This document shows positions 1 to 8,207 of a stretch of 64,000 nt of DNA, piece by piece. The position numbers and the translations under genes were made by a program. The notes beneath the pieces were generated by a model, which was not told the DNA's origin, made no database searches, and saw nothing but the letters and a program-made list of their open reading frames with translations. Origin of the DNA: Eikenella corrodens. GTDB taxonomy: Bacteria; Pseudomonadota; Gammaproteobacteria; Burkholderiales; Neisseriaceae. The stretch covers positions 2,294,001 through 2,358,000 of the forward strand of contig NZ_CP034670.1 in assembly GCF_003990355.1 (NCBI RefSeq), read 5' to 3'. Every line of letters starts with the position of its first letter. Position 1 is the stretch's first letter.

Positions 1-271
1 GCCCCTGCCCGGTTTGGCAGTTTATTTCTACGGTCATCACGATTGACTGCCCTTTAATTGAGGGGTAGCCCGGCTGATCTGTAATGATATTAGTAACCAG
101 CGGATAGGTGATTGTGTTCGGTTTGCCGGGCACAGAAGTAATGCCTTGCACACCCCAATATAACGGGTTTGCCCGTTGTACGATTTTGATAAAGCCCGGT
201 TCGTCAGTTTCTCCTTGGGCATGCAGGCTGCCTGAGAGTAGCAGTAAGGCTAACAATATCCTGTTCTTCAT
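1..271 (-). CDS. Small secreted protein, 3' end beyond window (paralogue of the next gene)
   Basis: A reading frame begins with ATG at 271 on the minus strand and runs off the window start. It opens with a signal peptide (MKNRILLALLLLSGSLHAQG) and continues with segments such as NPLYWGVQGITSVPGKPNT and VTNIITDQPGY. These align with the neighbouring gene at 339-875, which has NPVYISTIGVTEIPEKPDV and ISNITADIPGF, and both share a NCQTGQG/NCRTGQG motif. The two genes are therefore tandem paralogues of unknown function, exported through Sec and probably periplasmic or surface exposed. Only about 90 residues are visible, so the C-terminus cannot be described. Confidence 0.75.
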   Translation of the reverse strand, partial: MKNRILLALLLLSGSLHAQGETDEPGFIKIVQRANPLYWGVQGITSVPGKPNTITYPLVTNIITDQPGYPSIKGQSIVMTVEINCQTGQG

Positions 272-302
272 ATTTAATCTCTTTGCGGAAGATGTGTTGG
301 AT

Positions 303-336
303 TTTCAGGTAGCCCACTCAATGCAGGCTACCTAAA
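303..336. terminator. Inverted DUS pair between two paralogous genes
   Basis: TTTCAGGTAGCC at 303-314 faces GGCTACCT at 326-333. It lies just after the stop of the minus-strand gene at 339-875 and before the start of the one at 1-271, followed on that strand by T-rich sequence lying inside the DUS arm. It probably ends transcription of the upstream gene. Confidence 0.55.
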
Positions 337-338
337 AA

Positions 339-875
339 TTATTGCCTATGGCGAACCCGGTTTGCAGCTTGTTCGCGTTCGATAATATCTTGAATATTTT
401 GGAGCACATCAGGTGTACCACCAAGCGGCTTCCCTACTGTGGAACAGGCCACAACAGCAGCCAGCAGATAGGTAGTAATAGCTGGTTGGCTGTGCAAATT
501 GGGCAAGCTGGCATCTCGCTCCCACTGTAAACCAGTAAAATCATGTGTCAGCCTGCCCCGGCCGAAATGCTCGCTATACATTTTCATACCATATGTCTTA
601 CCCTGTCCTGTACGACAGTTCATCTCCATTGTAACCACCACGGAAGAGCCTTTAGCTAGGCTGAAGCCGGGAATATCCGCTGTGATGTTGGAAATTAACG
701 GATAAGTAACCACATCTGGTTTCTCCGGTATTTCCGTCACCCCGATAGTGCTTATATACACGGGGTTATCCCCCTCTTTTATCTGTTCGAAACCGGGCTG
801 GTGGTTGGGTTGCCCTTGGGCATACAGGCTACCTGAAAACAGCAGTAAAGCCAGTAAAGCACTTTTCCACATCAT
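339..875 (-). CDS. Hypothetical secreted protein
   Basis: This is a 178-residue protein with a clear Sec signal peptide (MMWKSALLALLLFSGSLYAQ) and no membrane segment after it. The mature part has a region resembling the neighbouring paralogue up to a NCRTGQGKTYG motif near residue 88, then a unique C-terminal half ending in a charged helix (QDIIEREQAANRVRHRQ). Two Cys residues, in NCRTG and VACSTVG, could form a disulfide. No family is recognised. It lies upstream of its paralogue on the same strand, separated by a DUS inverted pair. Confidence 0.7.
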   Translation of the reverse strand: MMWKSALLALLLFSGSLYAQGQPNHQPGFEQIKEGDNPVYISTIGVTEIPEKPDVVTYPLISNITADIPGFSLAKGSSVVVTMEMNCRTGQGKTYGMKMYSEHFGRGRLTHDFTGLQWERDASLPNLHSQPAITTYLLAAVVACSTVGKPLGGTPDVLQNIQDIIEREQAANRVRHRQ

Positions 876-903
876 CTTCTTTCCTTTTTATGTTTCCTAC
901 TGT

Positions 904-945
904 TTTCAGGTAGCCTTTGTTTGGGAGACGCAGGCTACCTGGAAA
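904..945. terminator. Inverted DUS pair after rdgC
   Basis: TTTCAGGTAGCCT at 904-916 and an imperfect partner, AGGCTACCTGGAAA, at 932-945 form a hairpin directly after the rdgC stop codon on the minus strand. One arm has an inserted G, so it is a diverged DUS. Probable rdgC terminator. Confidence 0.5.
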
Positions 946-953
946 ACCGGCGT

Positions 954-1853
954 TTACTCCTGCCAGCCGCCCAGAAGCGACACCAATTCCTGCAGCAGGG
1001 CGGAGAGTGCTTCGGCCATCAGGATTTGCGAGGCAAAGGCCAGGCTGGCGGCATCGTCGCCGTGGCTTTCGGCTTCTTCCTGCAATACATCAAGATATTG
1101 GATGCGTTTGAGCGTGAAATCCTGGGTGAGTACAAAGGCAATCTGCTCGCGCCATACCAGGCCGAGCTGGGTAACGGTTTTGCCGGTTTTCACGTGCTGT
1201 ACCACTTCGTCGGCGGTCAAATCCTGTTTCGACACGCGCACGGTGGGCGCGGCATCGCCCGTGCCTTTGAGTTCGCACATATCATCCAACTCAAAACCGC
1301 CGCCGCAAGCACCTTGCAGCAGCCATTCGGTCATCAGCGAAGAGGGCGATTGTTTGGTGTTCGGCAGTTTGGCTTCGAGCCCGCCCAAGGCTTCACGCAG
1401 CTTGGCCAGCAGATTTTCCGCACGGGTGGCCGAGGCTTGGTTTACCAGCAGGAAGCCGCTGCGCGTGTCGCACACGGCCTGCGTTCTGCTGCTGCGGGTA
1501 AAGGCGCGGGGCAACAGGTCGTCCGTAATCTGTTCTTTGAGCTCCTGCTTTTCTTTACGCCCCACGGTGCGCGCTTCAGCTTCTTGGATTTCGGCGATTT
1601 TATCGTCCAAAATCTCGCGGATTACGCCAGCGGGCAGCACTTTTTCGGATTTTTTCAGCGCCACGCTCCAGGTGAAATCGGCGGGGAACACCAATTCCGG
1701 CGAAAACCCTTCCGGCGGGGCAAAGCCTTCGCCAAACCAGTCCAAACCCTGCGGCGGGGCAAATTCGGCCTCTTGCAATTTGGCGGACAGGGTTTCCAAA
1801 TCCGGCAGTTTGTCTTTGTTGAGGGGGTAAAAGCTAACTTGTTTAAACCACAT
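954..1853 (-). CDS. rdgC: Recombination-associated protein RdgC
   Basis: This 299-residue protein begins MWFKQVSFYPLNKDK, the typical RdgC opening (E. coli begins MLWFKNLMVYRL). The start was placed at the Met nine codons inside the longest frame because the family begins with M-L/W-F-K. RdgC is a cytoplasmic DNA-binding protein that forms a ring-shaped dimer around duplex DNA and modulates RecA-dependent recombination. In Neisseria it is linked to pilin antigenic variation. Length and the segments FTWSVALKKSEKVLPAGVI and AYAxLTQDFTLKRI-like C-terminal region agree with a full-length gene. It stands alone, with a DUS hairpin at its end. Confidence 0.9.
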   Translation of the reverse strand: MWFKQVSFYPLNKDKLPDLETLSAKLQEAEFAPPQGLDWFGEGFAPPEGFSPELVFPADFTWSVALKKSEKVLPAGVIREILDDKIAEIQEAEARTVGRKEKQELKEQITDDLLPRAFTRSSRTQAVCDTRSGFLLVNQASATRAENLLAKLREALGGLEAKLPNTKQSPSSLMTEWLLQGACGGGFELDDMCELKGTGDAAPTVRVSKQDLTADEVVQHVKTGKTVTQLGLVWREQIAFVLTQDFTLKRIQYLDVLQEEAESHGDDAASLAFASQILMAEALSALLQELVSLLGGWQE

Positions 1854-2085
1854 TTTGCTTGTTGTTTCCGTCTGTTTCAAAGCGCGGCATTATACCGCCA
1901 ATCCGGCCGGTTTGCCGTTCCTACTAAAACTTCCCGCGCAGGCTTGCTTTTGCCAAAGGCTACCTGAAAGCGTGAACTTCAATAAGCGAACCCAGGCTGT
2001 ACAAATTGAAGGCATCGCGGCTGCACGGCTCAAGCGCCTGCCTCTGCCTAGAGGCAAATTCAAAACCGCCCGCGCCCACCGCCGC

Positions 2086-2113
2086 TTGACAGCGCACGTT
2101 GCATCGGTATAAT
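2086..2113 (+). promoter_or_regulatory. Sigma-70 promoter of tRNA-Glu
   Basis: TTGACA at 2086-2091 and TATAAT at 2108-2113 are both perfect consensus hexamers, separated by 16 bases. The -10 ends 18 bases before the mature tRNA. Confidence 0.85.
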
Positions 2114-2131
2114 GCGCGCTCTTTCCCGCAC

Positions 2132-2207
2132 GCGCCCATCGTCTAGAGGCCTAGGACACTGCCCTTTCACGGCGGCAACCGGGGTTCGAATCCCCGTGGG
2201 CGTGCCA
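2132..2207 (+). tRNA. tRNA-Glu (anticodon TTC)
   Basis: A 76-base cloverleaf can be drawn. The acceptor strand GCGCCCA (2132-2138) pairs with TGGGCGT (2197-2203), the anticodon loop is CTTTCAC with anticodon TTC, and the T arm is CGGGG-TTCGAAT-CCCCG. CCA is encoded at 2205-2207. A strong promoter lies upstream and a hairpin terminator downstream. Its 3' end is duplicated at 53438, marking it as the integration site of the island. Confidence 0.95.
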
Positions 2208-2212
2208 GATTT
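2191..2212 (+). repeat. attL: 3' end of tRNA-Glu
   Basis: The sequence spans the distal T-arm strand, acceptor strand and CCA of the tRNA plus GATTT. It is identical to 53438-53459. Similarity continues beyond two mismatches into the terminator and on to about 2375. Confidence 0.85.
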
Positions 2213-2214
2213 CA

Positions 2215-2249
2215 AATAAACCCTTACTGAGCAACAGTACGGGTTTATT
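2215..2249 (+). terminator. Terminator of tRNA-Glu
   Basis: AATAAACCC (2215-2223) pairs with GGGTTTATT (2241-2249), with TTACTG facing CAGTA-C inside the stem (one mismatch). A T-rich stretch follows. The copy at 53462-53496 has a perfect stem. Confidence 0.7.
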
Positions 2250-2459
2250 ATTTTATTTTCTAAAATCAGAGGATTACCATTAATCCTTTTCTATTAACTT
2301 TTATTTACAATTAGTTTTGAGTAGTTCGTTTTCTGTTCAATTTTGGCTATGATTGCATTAGATTTGCATTACCGATTGCATTAGGTGGTTAAATAAAATA
2401 TCCCCAATTTTTGGTTATACTGCAAATACTTTCTTTAATTTTCTCGAAAGGACTTAATC

Positions 2460-3482
2460 ATGGCTTCAATCAGTAAAAAAACAAATGGTATGTGGTTTGC
2501 CCAAGTACGTCATCGCGCTACTGACGGTCTGCCTGCAATCAATCGTTCAGCCTCCTTCCCACGTAAAGTCGAAGCAGAAGCATGGGCAAACAAAATTGAG
2601 ACTGATTGGCGTACCATGCGTTTTGGCGGTTGCCCCAATATTCTTTTTGCCGAAGTATTGCTACGTTATCAAAAAGAAGTTTCAGTGAAAAAGCGTGGTT
2701 ATCGATATGAGGCCAATCTGCTCGATAGAATCTTAACGTTGCCATTGGCAGATGTTCGTTTACCGAATTTATCTGAAATGCATTTCCGGCAGTGGGCAGA
2801 TCAAAGGCTGAAGGAAGTAAAATCATCTTCAGTACGTAGAGAATGGAATGTACTGTCTAATGTTTTAACGTATGCCAGCACAGAATGGCGGCTTATTCCT
2901 GAAAATTTCATGCTGCGCCTGGAGAAACCGGCAGGGGCACCTGCTAGGACACAGCGCATTTCTAATCAAGCTGCTAAACAAATTGCCTATGCTGCCAATT
3001 ACAGCTTGATGTGTACACCAGATACCGCGACACAACGTGTGGCAGCCGCGTTCTACTTTGCATTGGAAACCGCAATGCGAGCAGGGGAGATTTGCTCTCT
3101 CTCCTGGGATAATGTTTTTCTTAAGGAGAACTATGTTCACCTACCGAGAACCAAAAACGGACATCCACGTGATGTGCCACTTAGCCAAAGGGCCAAAATC
3201 ATTATTAGGCAAATGCAGCAAGTCAAAAAGAATAATCAGGTTTTTAATCTAACCAGATCATCACTGGATGCCCTATTCCGAAAATTGAAACAACGTAGCC
3301 TTCTCCAGGATACAATTCGTTTCCATGATTCAAGACGCGAAGCCTTAACACGTTTGGCCAAAATATATAACGTGATGGACTTAGCAAAAATTAGCGGGCA
3401 TCGTGATACCCGTATTCTGCTGAATACTTATTATTCTCCAACAGCGAAAGAGTTAGCAGCTAAAATGCATGCATCCAATTAA
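2460..3482 (+). CDS. Tyrosine recombinase (island integrase)
   Basis: This 340-residue integrase would insert and excise the island at the 3' end of tRNA-Glu. The N-terminal part (1-60) resembles the arm-binding region of P4/lambda-type integrases, and residues 60-160 form the core-binding helices. The catalytic residues are visible: Arg207 (TAMRAGE), Lys232 (RTKNG), His289 and Arg292 (FHDSR), His314 (SGHRD), and the nucleophile Tyr324 or Tyr325 (NTYYSPT). A good ribosome site (GAAAGGA) precedes the ATG, and a strong hairpin follows the stop. All catalytic residues are intact, so it may be active. Confidence 0.93.
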   Translation: MASISKKTNGMWFAQVRHRATDGLPAINRSASFPRKVEAEAWANKIETDWRTMRFGGCPNILFAEVLLRYQKEVSVKKRGYRYEANLLDRILTLPLADVRLPNLSEMHFRQWADQRLKEVKSSSVRREWNVLSNVLTYASTEWRLIPENFMLRLEKPAGAPARTQRISNQAAKQIAYAANYSLMCTPDTATQRVAAAFYFALETAMRAGEICSLSWDNVFLKENYVHLPRTKNGHPRDVPLSQRAKIIIRQMQQVKKNNQVFNLTRSSLDALFRKLKQRSLLQDTIRFHDSRREALTRLAKIYNVMDLAKISGHRDTRILLNTYYSPTAKELAAKMHASN

Positions 3483-3498
3483 TTTGAACAGCGTACGA

Positions 3499-3530
3499 AA
3501 AGACAGCCCGAAGCAATTCTGGCTGTCTTT
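3499..3530 (+). terminator. Integrase terminator
   Basis: AAAGACAGCC (3499-3508) and GGCTGTCTTT (3521-3530) form a 10-bp stem followed by T-rich sequence. It may serve both the integrase and the convergent gene at 3546. Confidence 0.85.
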
Positions 3531-3545
3531 ATATTATTCAAAGCA

Positions 3546-3824
3546 TTAATGTCGATTTAAACTGCGAATATAGCGAATGACATCTCCAGCGATCCAGCGC
3601 CGCTCTTCACGTTTACGTATTTTACCATCGACCTGGCGTATGGCTTTGGGAAATTCGGGATGACTGATAATACGCTTATACACATGGTCATAGCTACAAT
3701 CAAACAGCAGAGCCACATCTTGTGTATTCAGCAGCAAACTGGATTGCTCCGTTAAATGGATCAATACTAAACAGCGCTCCGTTGTAGGATGGACAGTCAT
3801 ACAATCGTTATAGACGTAATTCAT
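3546..3824 (-). CDS. AlpA-like helix-turn-helix protein, possible excisionase
   Basis: This small 92-residue protein has a C-terminal winged-HTH pattern of the AlpA/MerR-like excisionase family. LLNTQDVALLFDCSYDHVYK is the HTH, followed by FPKAIR and a basic wing that ends in RRWIAGDVIRYI. Such proteins often sit beside integrases and either activate int or assist excision. It is convergent with the integrase. The first 30 residues are less typical, and an internal Met at residue 9 is an alternative start. Its start overlaps the stop of the upstream frame by four bases. Confidence 0.65.
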   Translation of the reverse strand: MNYVYNDCMTVHPTTERCLVLIHLTEQSSLLLNTQDVALLFDCSYDHVYKRIISHPEFPKAIRQVDGKIRKREERRWIAGDVIRYIRSLNRH

Positions 3825-4123
3825 GGTAATCCTTTCATACGATCAATAGGAGTGGTTGATTTACCGTTGGAATAAGCAACAATGTCAGGTACGTATCTAT
3901 TGCCTATATCGGTACCAACTATATTAGCAGTAAAAAACCCTAAAATTTTTTTCAGCCCATCCTCAAAGGAGGATGAATATCGGCAGACCATATGGCGGTT
4001 TGAAACTTGGAAAAGCCCTTGTTCACTGAATGGATAACAGGTCACTTTGGATTGGCGTAGCTGGTTATCCCTATAAAAAGTACGATGGGCACAAGTGTAT
4101 TCATGTAATGGAACTAGGTCCTG
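3821..4123 (-). pseudogene. Gene remnant upstream of the AlpA-like gene
   Basis: An open frame runs from an in-frame stop near 4124 down to 3821, encoding about 100 residues including CAHRTFYRDNQLRQSKVTCY and FEDGLKKILGFFTANIVG. No ATG with a ribosome site is seen; the only near-upstream start is a GTG at 4045. Composition and length suggest the C-terminal part of a protein, perhaps phage or plasmid replication-related, but I recognise no family. The stop overlaps the next start (ATGA), as in an operon. Confidence 0.35.
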
Positions 4124-4205
4124 TTAATGCTGAGCGCAGCATGGTTTTTAATATAAATTAAAAATGACATTAAATATCAATGGATTGATATTTTTGAAGT
4201 GATTT

Positions 4206-4629
4206 ATGCCCGAGACCTTGGCAAAACTCACTAACTGGAGAACCCGGTCAGGCACACTTCCCCATCTGCTGGACCTAATCAAGCACCAATTAAGCGGACA
4301 AGGTTCCAATATCCTGTGCGCCGATGTAGGTATCGCTGGCGTTATCCGGACCTGGTTTATCGGTGGCTGACAAAATCAGATCAGCGTATTAGTACAAATG
4401 GAATCCGTACCGAAGTCACTGCCGGCAACAACTGTGATGCATGTCGGGTTAAAGTCACTTTAAGGTGTTTACTCACAGCATATCCGCACCGATGCAGAAA
4501 GTCATACCGGCGGGCAAAGGGCAGATTGCCGAGACCAAGTCCGCAATCAAAAGGGGTGTTGAGGCAGACAGCTTTGCTTGGCTGAAAGATGATTGCAAGG
4601 ACCTGGTTCTTTTACTCACTAAAAGATAA
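4206..4629 (+). other. Decayed region with two short frames
   Basis: A frame from ATG 4206 to TGA 4370 (54 aa, with LTNWRTRSGTLPHLLDLIK) continues past its stop in the same frame to 4462. This suggests one longer protein broken by a nonsense codon. A second frame from GTG 4465 or ATG 4492 to 4629 encodes a basic peptide with ETKSAIKRGVEADSFAWLKD. Neither is recognised. The remaining sequence to 4900 shows no gene. Confidence 0.3.
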
Positions 4630-4911
4630 AACCTAAGCAAGAGGTGATGATGCATACCAACGACCGGCAGCACTCCCCTAAAGACCGGAGAGTACCTGGG
4701 TCCGTTGTAGATGCTTCCGTCGTTGATACTGTTTTCATTACCCGCAATATTCGTTTTGATTCAACGATATAGTAAATTATTTAATATTATCAATTAAGTA
4801 TCTTGCATTTGTGCCTACCGATATCTTTGAGTATGCAGAATAACGGCTCCATCCAGCCTTCAGGCAGCAGCCGGAAGTATCAACAACACGGTTGATTTTG
4901 ATCTGATGACG

Positions 4912-4945
4912 CAGAAAAAAAATGAGGGATGGCAAACCATCCCTC
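4912..4945 (-). terminator. Terminator of the metallophosphoesterase gene
   Basis: On the minus strand GAGGGATGG pairs with CCATCCCTC around a four-base loop (4924-4945) and is followed by a run of eight T. This is a textbook intrinsic terminator for the gene ending at 4972. Confidence 0.9.
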
Positions 4946-4971
4946 TTGTCGCTTTAATTACGTTACCTGGT

Positions 4972-5866
4972 TCACACCATCAAAAACGGCAGCCCGTCTT
5001 TGATTTGCTGCCGCCCCGCCGGGCTGTCGGGCTTAAACTCTTCCTGATAATAGCCGATGGTGTTGCTCACCGTCGGAATGCCGTATTCGTTGGCGTAATG
5101 CACGGGCAGGTGTTGGTGGGCATGGCCGTGGATGCAGGCTGCAAGCTTTTCAGGTAGCCCGATTTCCGCATCCGCTGCCCATCTCGCAGGCAGTACCGTG
5201 CCGTAGCCCAGGTCGGCATCGCCGAACAGGCGGCTGGTCGGGTGGTGGGTGAACAGGATGTTTTGCACGCCGGACGGGCTGGCACGCAGCGTTTCTTCGA
5301 TAAAGCACACGCTTTGATAATGTGCCGCCAGCACGTCGCGATACAGCAGTTTGGCGTAACGATTGCCGCGTTTGACCTTGATGTAGCGGTAATCACTCAA
5401 TCTTTGTGCCACCGCATATTCGTCCCCATGCGCCACCTGATACCAAAACGGTGCGCCGATAATCTGCACGCGCCCGTTGTCGAGCATGGCGCACTGATTG
5501 TGCAGGATGCTCATGTGCGCTTTCAGCATCGGGCCCGTCCAAAGCCGCCTGAATCCGTCCAACCACCTTGTGCAGGGCATCGCCGTAGTATTCGTGGTTG
5601 CCCATCACGTAAAACACTTTATCAAAGCCGTTGTCGGCTATCACGCTTTCCAGGAACGGCACGAAATAGTGGAACTTCCCGGCCTCGGTCAAATCGCCGG
5701 CAATCATCAGCAGATTGTGTTGCGTTGCAGGCTGCTTATTGCAGCGGAACAGGGGGAGGTAGATTTCGTCCGGTACATCGGTTTGCAGCAGCCCGCGTTT
5801 GTCGAACAGCCATTCCAGGTGGATATCGGAGATGTAGTTGAGTTGGACGGTGCGGGCTGTCGGCAT
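4972..5866 (-). pseudogene. Metallophosphoesterase, frameshifted
   Basis: Two overlapping frames form one calcineurin-like phosphoesterase of about 295 residues. The N-terminal piece has DIHLEW, AGDLTEAGKF and VMGNHEYYGD, and the C-terminal piece has LFTHHPTSR and CIHGHAHQHL, so all metal-binding blocks (DxH, GDxx, GNHE, H, GHxH) are present. The frame breaks near 5535. A partial homologous copy at 44256-44534 reads straight through this point and has two more bases there, so a 2-base deletion is the likely lesion. It is divergent from the second phosphoesterase at 6018. Confidence 0.8.
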
Positions 5867-6017
5867 GGTATAAGTTTCCTAATTGAATGATGGATGAGCG
5901 TGAACCATCAACGCCGATACTCGGCGCCAATCGTGTCAAACGGTTTCAGACGGAATGATACAATACCGGCGAACCGTTTCCCATCTCTCGTTGCAGGCTA
6001 CCTGAAACCGTATCCCC

Positions 6018-6751
6018 ATGAAAATCCAGCTCCTTTCCGACACCCACGGCAGCCCCTATACCCTTCATCCCGAAGCTGATGTGATTGCCCACGCCGGCGA
6101 TTTCGGCAACGGCTTGGCCGCCATGCGGCAGTTTCAGGCAGCCTGCAACGAGGCGGGCAAGCCCTATGTTTTTGTATTGGGCAATCATGATTATTATCAT
6201 GAAAACATAAGCGATGTACACCTGCAATTGCGCGACGAACCTTGTCTGCGCGCGGGCAAAACCGTGCAAATCAACGGCCGGACCTTTGTCGGCGGCACGC
6301 TGTTCAGCAATTTCAGGCAGCACCAAGTCAGCGCCGGACAGTTTGAGCAAAACTGCCATCTGGCACAGGTTTCCGTGGCCGATTTCGCCTATATTTTTGA
6401 TTACCTGCCCGACAGCCAAAACGAGCGGCGCATCACGCCCGAGGACTATGTCCGTCTGTATAACGAAGAATGGGCATGGATACGGCGGTTTCGCGGCGCG
6501 GCCGACACCGTCGTCCTGACCCACTTCCCGCCGAATGCAGCCTGCACCGCCCCGCAGTTTGCCGAATCGCCGCTCAATCCCTATTTCATCAACGATGTCG
6601 ATTTGACCGGCTTTGCCTACTGGTTTGCCGGGCACACGCACACAGCGATGATGCCAATATTCAAGGCTGCCGCGTGGTCATCAATCCTTTGGGTTATCCC
6701 AACGAAATCGGGCGCAACGGTTATCGGGACGGGTGTTTGATTGAGGTGTAG
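6018..6751 (+). pseudogene. Second metallophosphoesterase, frameshifted near the C-terminus
   Basis: The frame from ATG 6018 encodes a calcineurin-like phosphoesterase with LLSDTHGS, AHAGDFGNG, VLGNHDYYHE, LTHFPPN and FAGHTHTAM. After HTHTAM the frame is lost, but the expected end (ANIQGCRVVINPLGYPNEIG to CLIEV at 6751) continues in the next frame. One missing G near 6650 explains it. All metal ligands precede the break, so a protein with an altered tail could still be made. Fragments of this gene recur near 10960-11100 and 44560-44640. Confidence 0.75.
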
Positions 6752-6829
6752 CGCTTACTCGGAGGAATTTCAGGTAGCCTAAGCAGGCGGGGCTGCCGCA
6801 TAACATATCCGTACATTGTGTAAGGATTC

Positions 6830-6862
6830 AGTTCAATTTAAGATTTAAACTTAAATTGAACT
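6830..6862. repeat. Palindrome 1 (13-bp arms), ATPase-deletion scar
   Basis: AGTTCAATTTAAG (6830-6842) and CTTAAATTGAACT (6850-6862) are perfect inverted arms around 7 bases. The element closely matches the palindrome in front of the DUF4143 ATPase at 11126-11168, including a compensated base pair (C-G here, T-A there). Confidence 0.75.
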
Positions 6863-6880
6863 GTATTTATATCACATATC

Positions 6881-6912
6881 GCCCGCAGCCTATATTTGAG
6901 GCTACCTGAAAA
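6881..6912 (+). pseudogene. Last codons of a deleted DUF4143 ATPase gene
   Basis: GCCCGCAGCCTATATTTGA followed by a DUS matches the end of the intact ATPase gene (12384-12403, GCCTGCGGCCTATGTTTGA followed by a DUS) at nearly every base. The rest of the gene is missing, leaving the upstream palindrome 18 bases away. Confidence 0.6.
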
Positions 6913-6959
6913 CGATGTCTTGGCGCAGCCGAGGCTGAGTTTCTGGGAAGCTAAAAACT

Positions 6960-7215
6960 ACCCCTCAAAGAACATGCCGTGCCCAATATCCCCGCCAGCC
7001 CCATCCCATCCGAACATCCCCACGACTGCGTCCTCTCCCCCCCTGCATGCTGCTGCCGATGTGGCTGTGGCGGTAGGTGGTGCGCTCGCCGTCGCCTTTG
7101 CCATTACTGCCGCTACCGGTGTTGCCGGCAGCTTTGGGGACGGTCCTGATGTTGACGCGGCCGTGGCTGCTCTGCTCGGCGGAATTGGCGGCGAGCTTGG
7201 TGTCGGTCGCTGTGG
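6960..7215 (-). pseudogene. TpsA (haemagglutinin) fragment
   Basis: One minus-strand frame encodes TKLAANSAEQSSHGRVN and GSNGKGDGERTTYRHSH, typical of the low-complexity C-terminal third of filamentous haemagglutinins. It has no start and is followed by unrelated sequence. It is probably debris of a former tps gene upstream of the lipoprotein array. Confidence 0.45.
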
Positions 7216-7235
7216 TGGGTAAGAAAACAAGTAGC

Positions 7236-7260
7236 GGCTACCTGAAAATTTCAGGTAGCC
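7236..7260. terminator. Inverted DUS pair
   Basis: GGCTACCTGAAA (7236-7247) and TTTCAGGTAGCC (7249-7260) almost touch and form a 12-bp stem. The nearest gene end is the lipoprotein gene at 7382 on the minus strand. Confidence 0.55.
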
Positions 7261-7381
7261 TTTGGGGTTGCAAACAGGGTTGAAGTAGCTGGTTGTTAAA
7301 GAACGGTTAGGCTGAAGGACGAGACAAAGGGGATTTTTCAGGTAGCCTAATGCTATTTTCTATCCTATTATCTTCACTAGA

Positions 7382-7690
7382 TCATTTATCCAATCCATCG
7401 TGCCACATAGGCGTACCCCTGCGGCGCATACACCTATCATACACAGGAGTAAATAGAGACCTATCTTTTTCATGTACCGCTTCAGACCAGCAAATAGGGT
7501 GGTTCTTCTCACGTAGGGCCTTTGTAGCAGGAGATTCAGCAGCATAATAAGCATTCTCTCTTTGTATACTTCGCTGTATAGCAGCGCTTGTTGCATAATG
7601 CCCATTCCACCAATCAGACATGCTGCAAGCACTGAGCAACAGACTGGATACCAATATTATCTTCATGGAATAAATTGAATGCTTTTGCAT
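7382..7690 (-). CDS. Lipoprotein, array member 1
   Basis: This 102-residue lipoprotein has a signal peptide ending in the lipobox LLSAC. The mature part begins CSMSDWWNGHYAT, nearly identical to the next two genes, followed by a divergent middle and the conserved CMRRRGTPMWHDGLDK end. It is the last of three tandem paralogues on the minus strand. The start is the Met preceded by a GTAGATATC stretch, matching the ribosome-site region of its sisters. Its position after a haemagglutinin C-terminus makes an immunity role possible, but it may equally be a surface lipoprotein of unknown use. Confidence 0.75.
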   Translation of the reverse strand: MQKHSIYSMKIILVSSLLLSACSMSDWWNGHYATSAAIQRSIQRENAYYAAESPATKALREKNHPICWSEAVHEKDRSLFTPVYDRCMRRRGTPMWHDGLDK

Positions 7691-7708
7691 GATATCTACT
7701 TCAATTTT

Positions 7709-7987
7709 CTAACCTGGCCATTCTGGTGTTCCCAATCTGCGCATACAATTATCATAGGCGGCATCTGCATCTTTGTATTTTGCATTACAAATCTGCTGAT
7801 TATGTCTACGTAACTCTCGTTGCTCCGGTGATTCGGCAGCATAATAAGCTACCTGCTCATTATAAGCATCAGTCAATGCAGCTCTTGTTGCATAATGCCC
7901 ATTCCACCAATCAGACATACTGCAAGCACTAAGCAGTAGACTGGATATCAATATTATCACCAGAGAATTAATTGAACGGTTTTGCAT
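7709..7987 (-). CDS. Lipoprotein, array member 2
   Basis: This 92-residue lipoprotein has the lipobox LLSAC and mature start CSMSDWWNGHYATRAAL, then AAESPEQRELRRHNQQIC and CMRRLGTPEWPG. The start was set at MQNRSINS, because its Shine-Dalgarno (AAGGAAGG) lies just upstream and the preceding frame is the tail of a duplicated haemagglutinin C-terminus. It overlaps that tail by 20 bases. The pattern of a strongly conserved N-terminus and end with a variable middle fits paralogues diversifying for different partners. Confidence 0.75.
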   Translation of the reverse strand: MQNRSINSLVIILISSLLLSACSMSDWWNGHYATRAALTDAYNEQVAYYAAESPEQRELRRHNQQICNAKYKDADAAYDNCMRRLGTPEWPG

Positions 7988-8150
7988 GATATTTCCTTCC
8001 TTGGAATTCAAAATAGTCTGTTCCATTAATCCGTATTTTGATTGCTTGAGGAAGTTTTACCCCTTCTATTTTATCTAAAGTTCTTGGATCATATGCGCTT
8101 ACGTTACCGAAACGATCAATAGCGTATAAGTTGCCATCTGCTCCATGCGT
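7968..8150 (-). pseudogene. Duplicated 3' tail of the TpsA-like gene
   Basis: This stretch repeats the last 50 or so codons of the gene ending at 8464 (DGNLYAIDRFGNVSAYDPRT through the YHAKPFN stop) and lacks everything upstream. Near 8140 the similarity breaks off with a small frameshifting insertion. Since the lipoprotein start lies inside the tail, the tail was copied together with the lipoprotein gene. Confidence 0.75.
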
Positions 8151-8207
8151 AAGAACTTTAGATAGCGAGATGGATTGATAAAACTCTATTTACCGCCCTA
8201 ACTAAGA

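Noticed and set aside
748..1967. Plus-strand frames of about 350 residues opposite rdgC
   Set aside because: They are shadows of the rdgC coding strand with no recognisable domains.
3821..4045. Intact small gene starting with GTG
   Set aside because: The frame stays open and protein-like upstream of the GTG without a proper start, so it is more likely a truncated larger gene.
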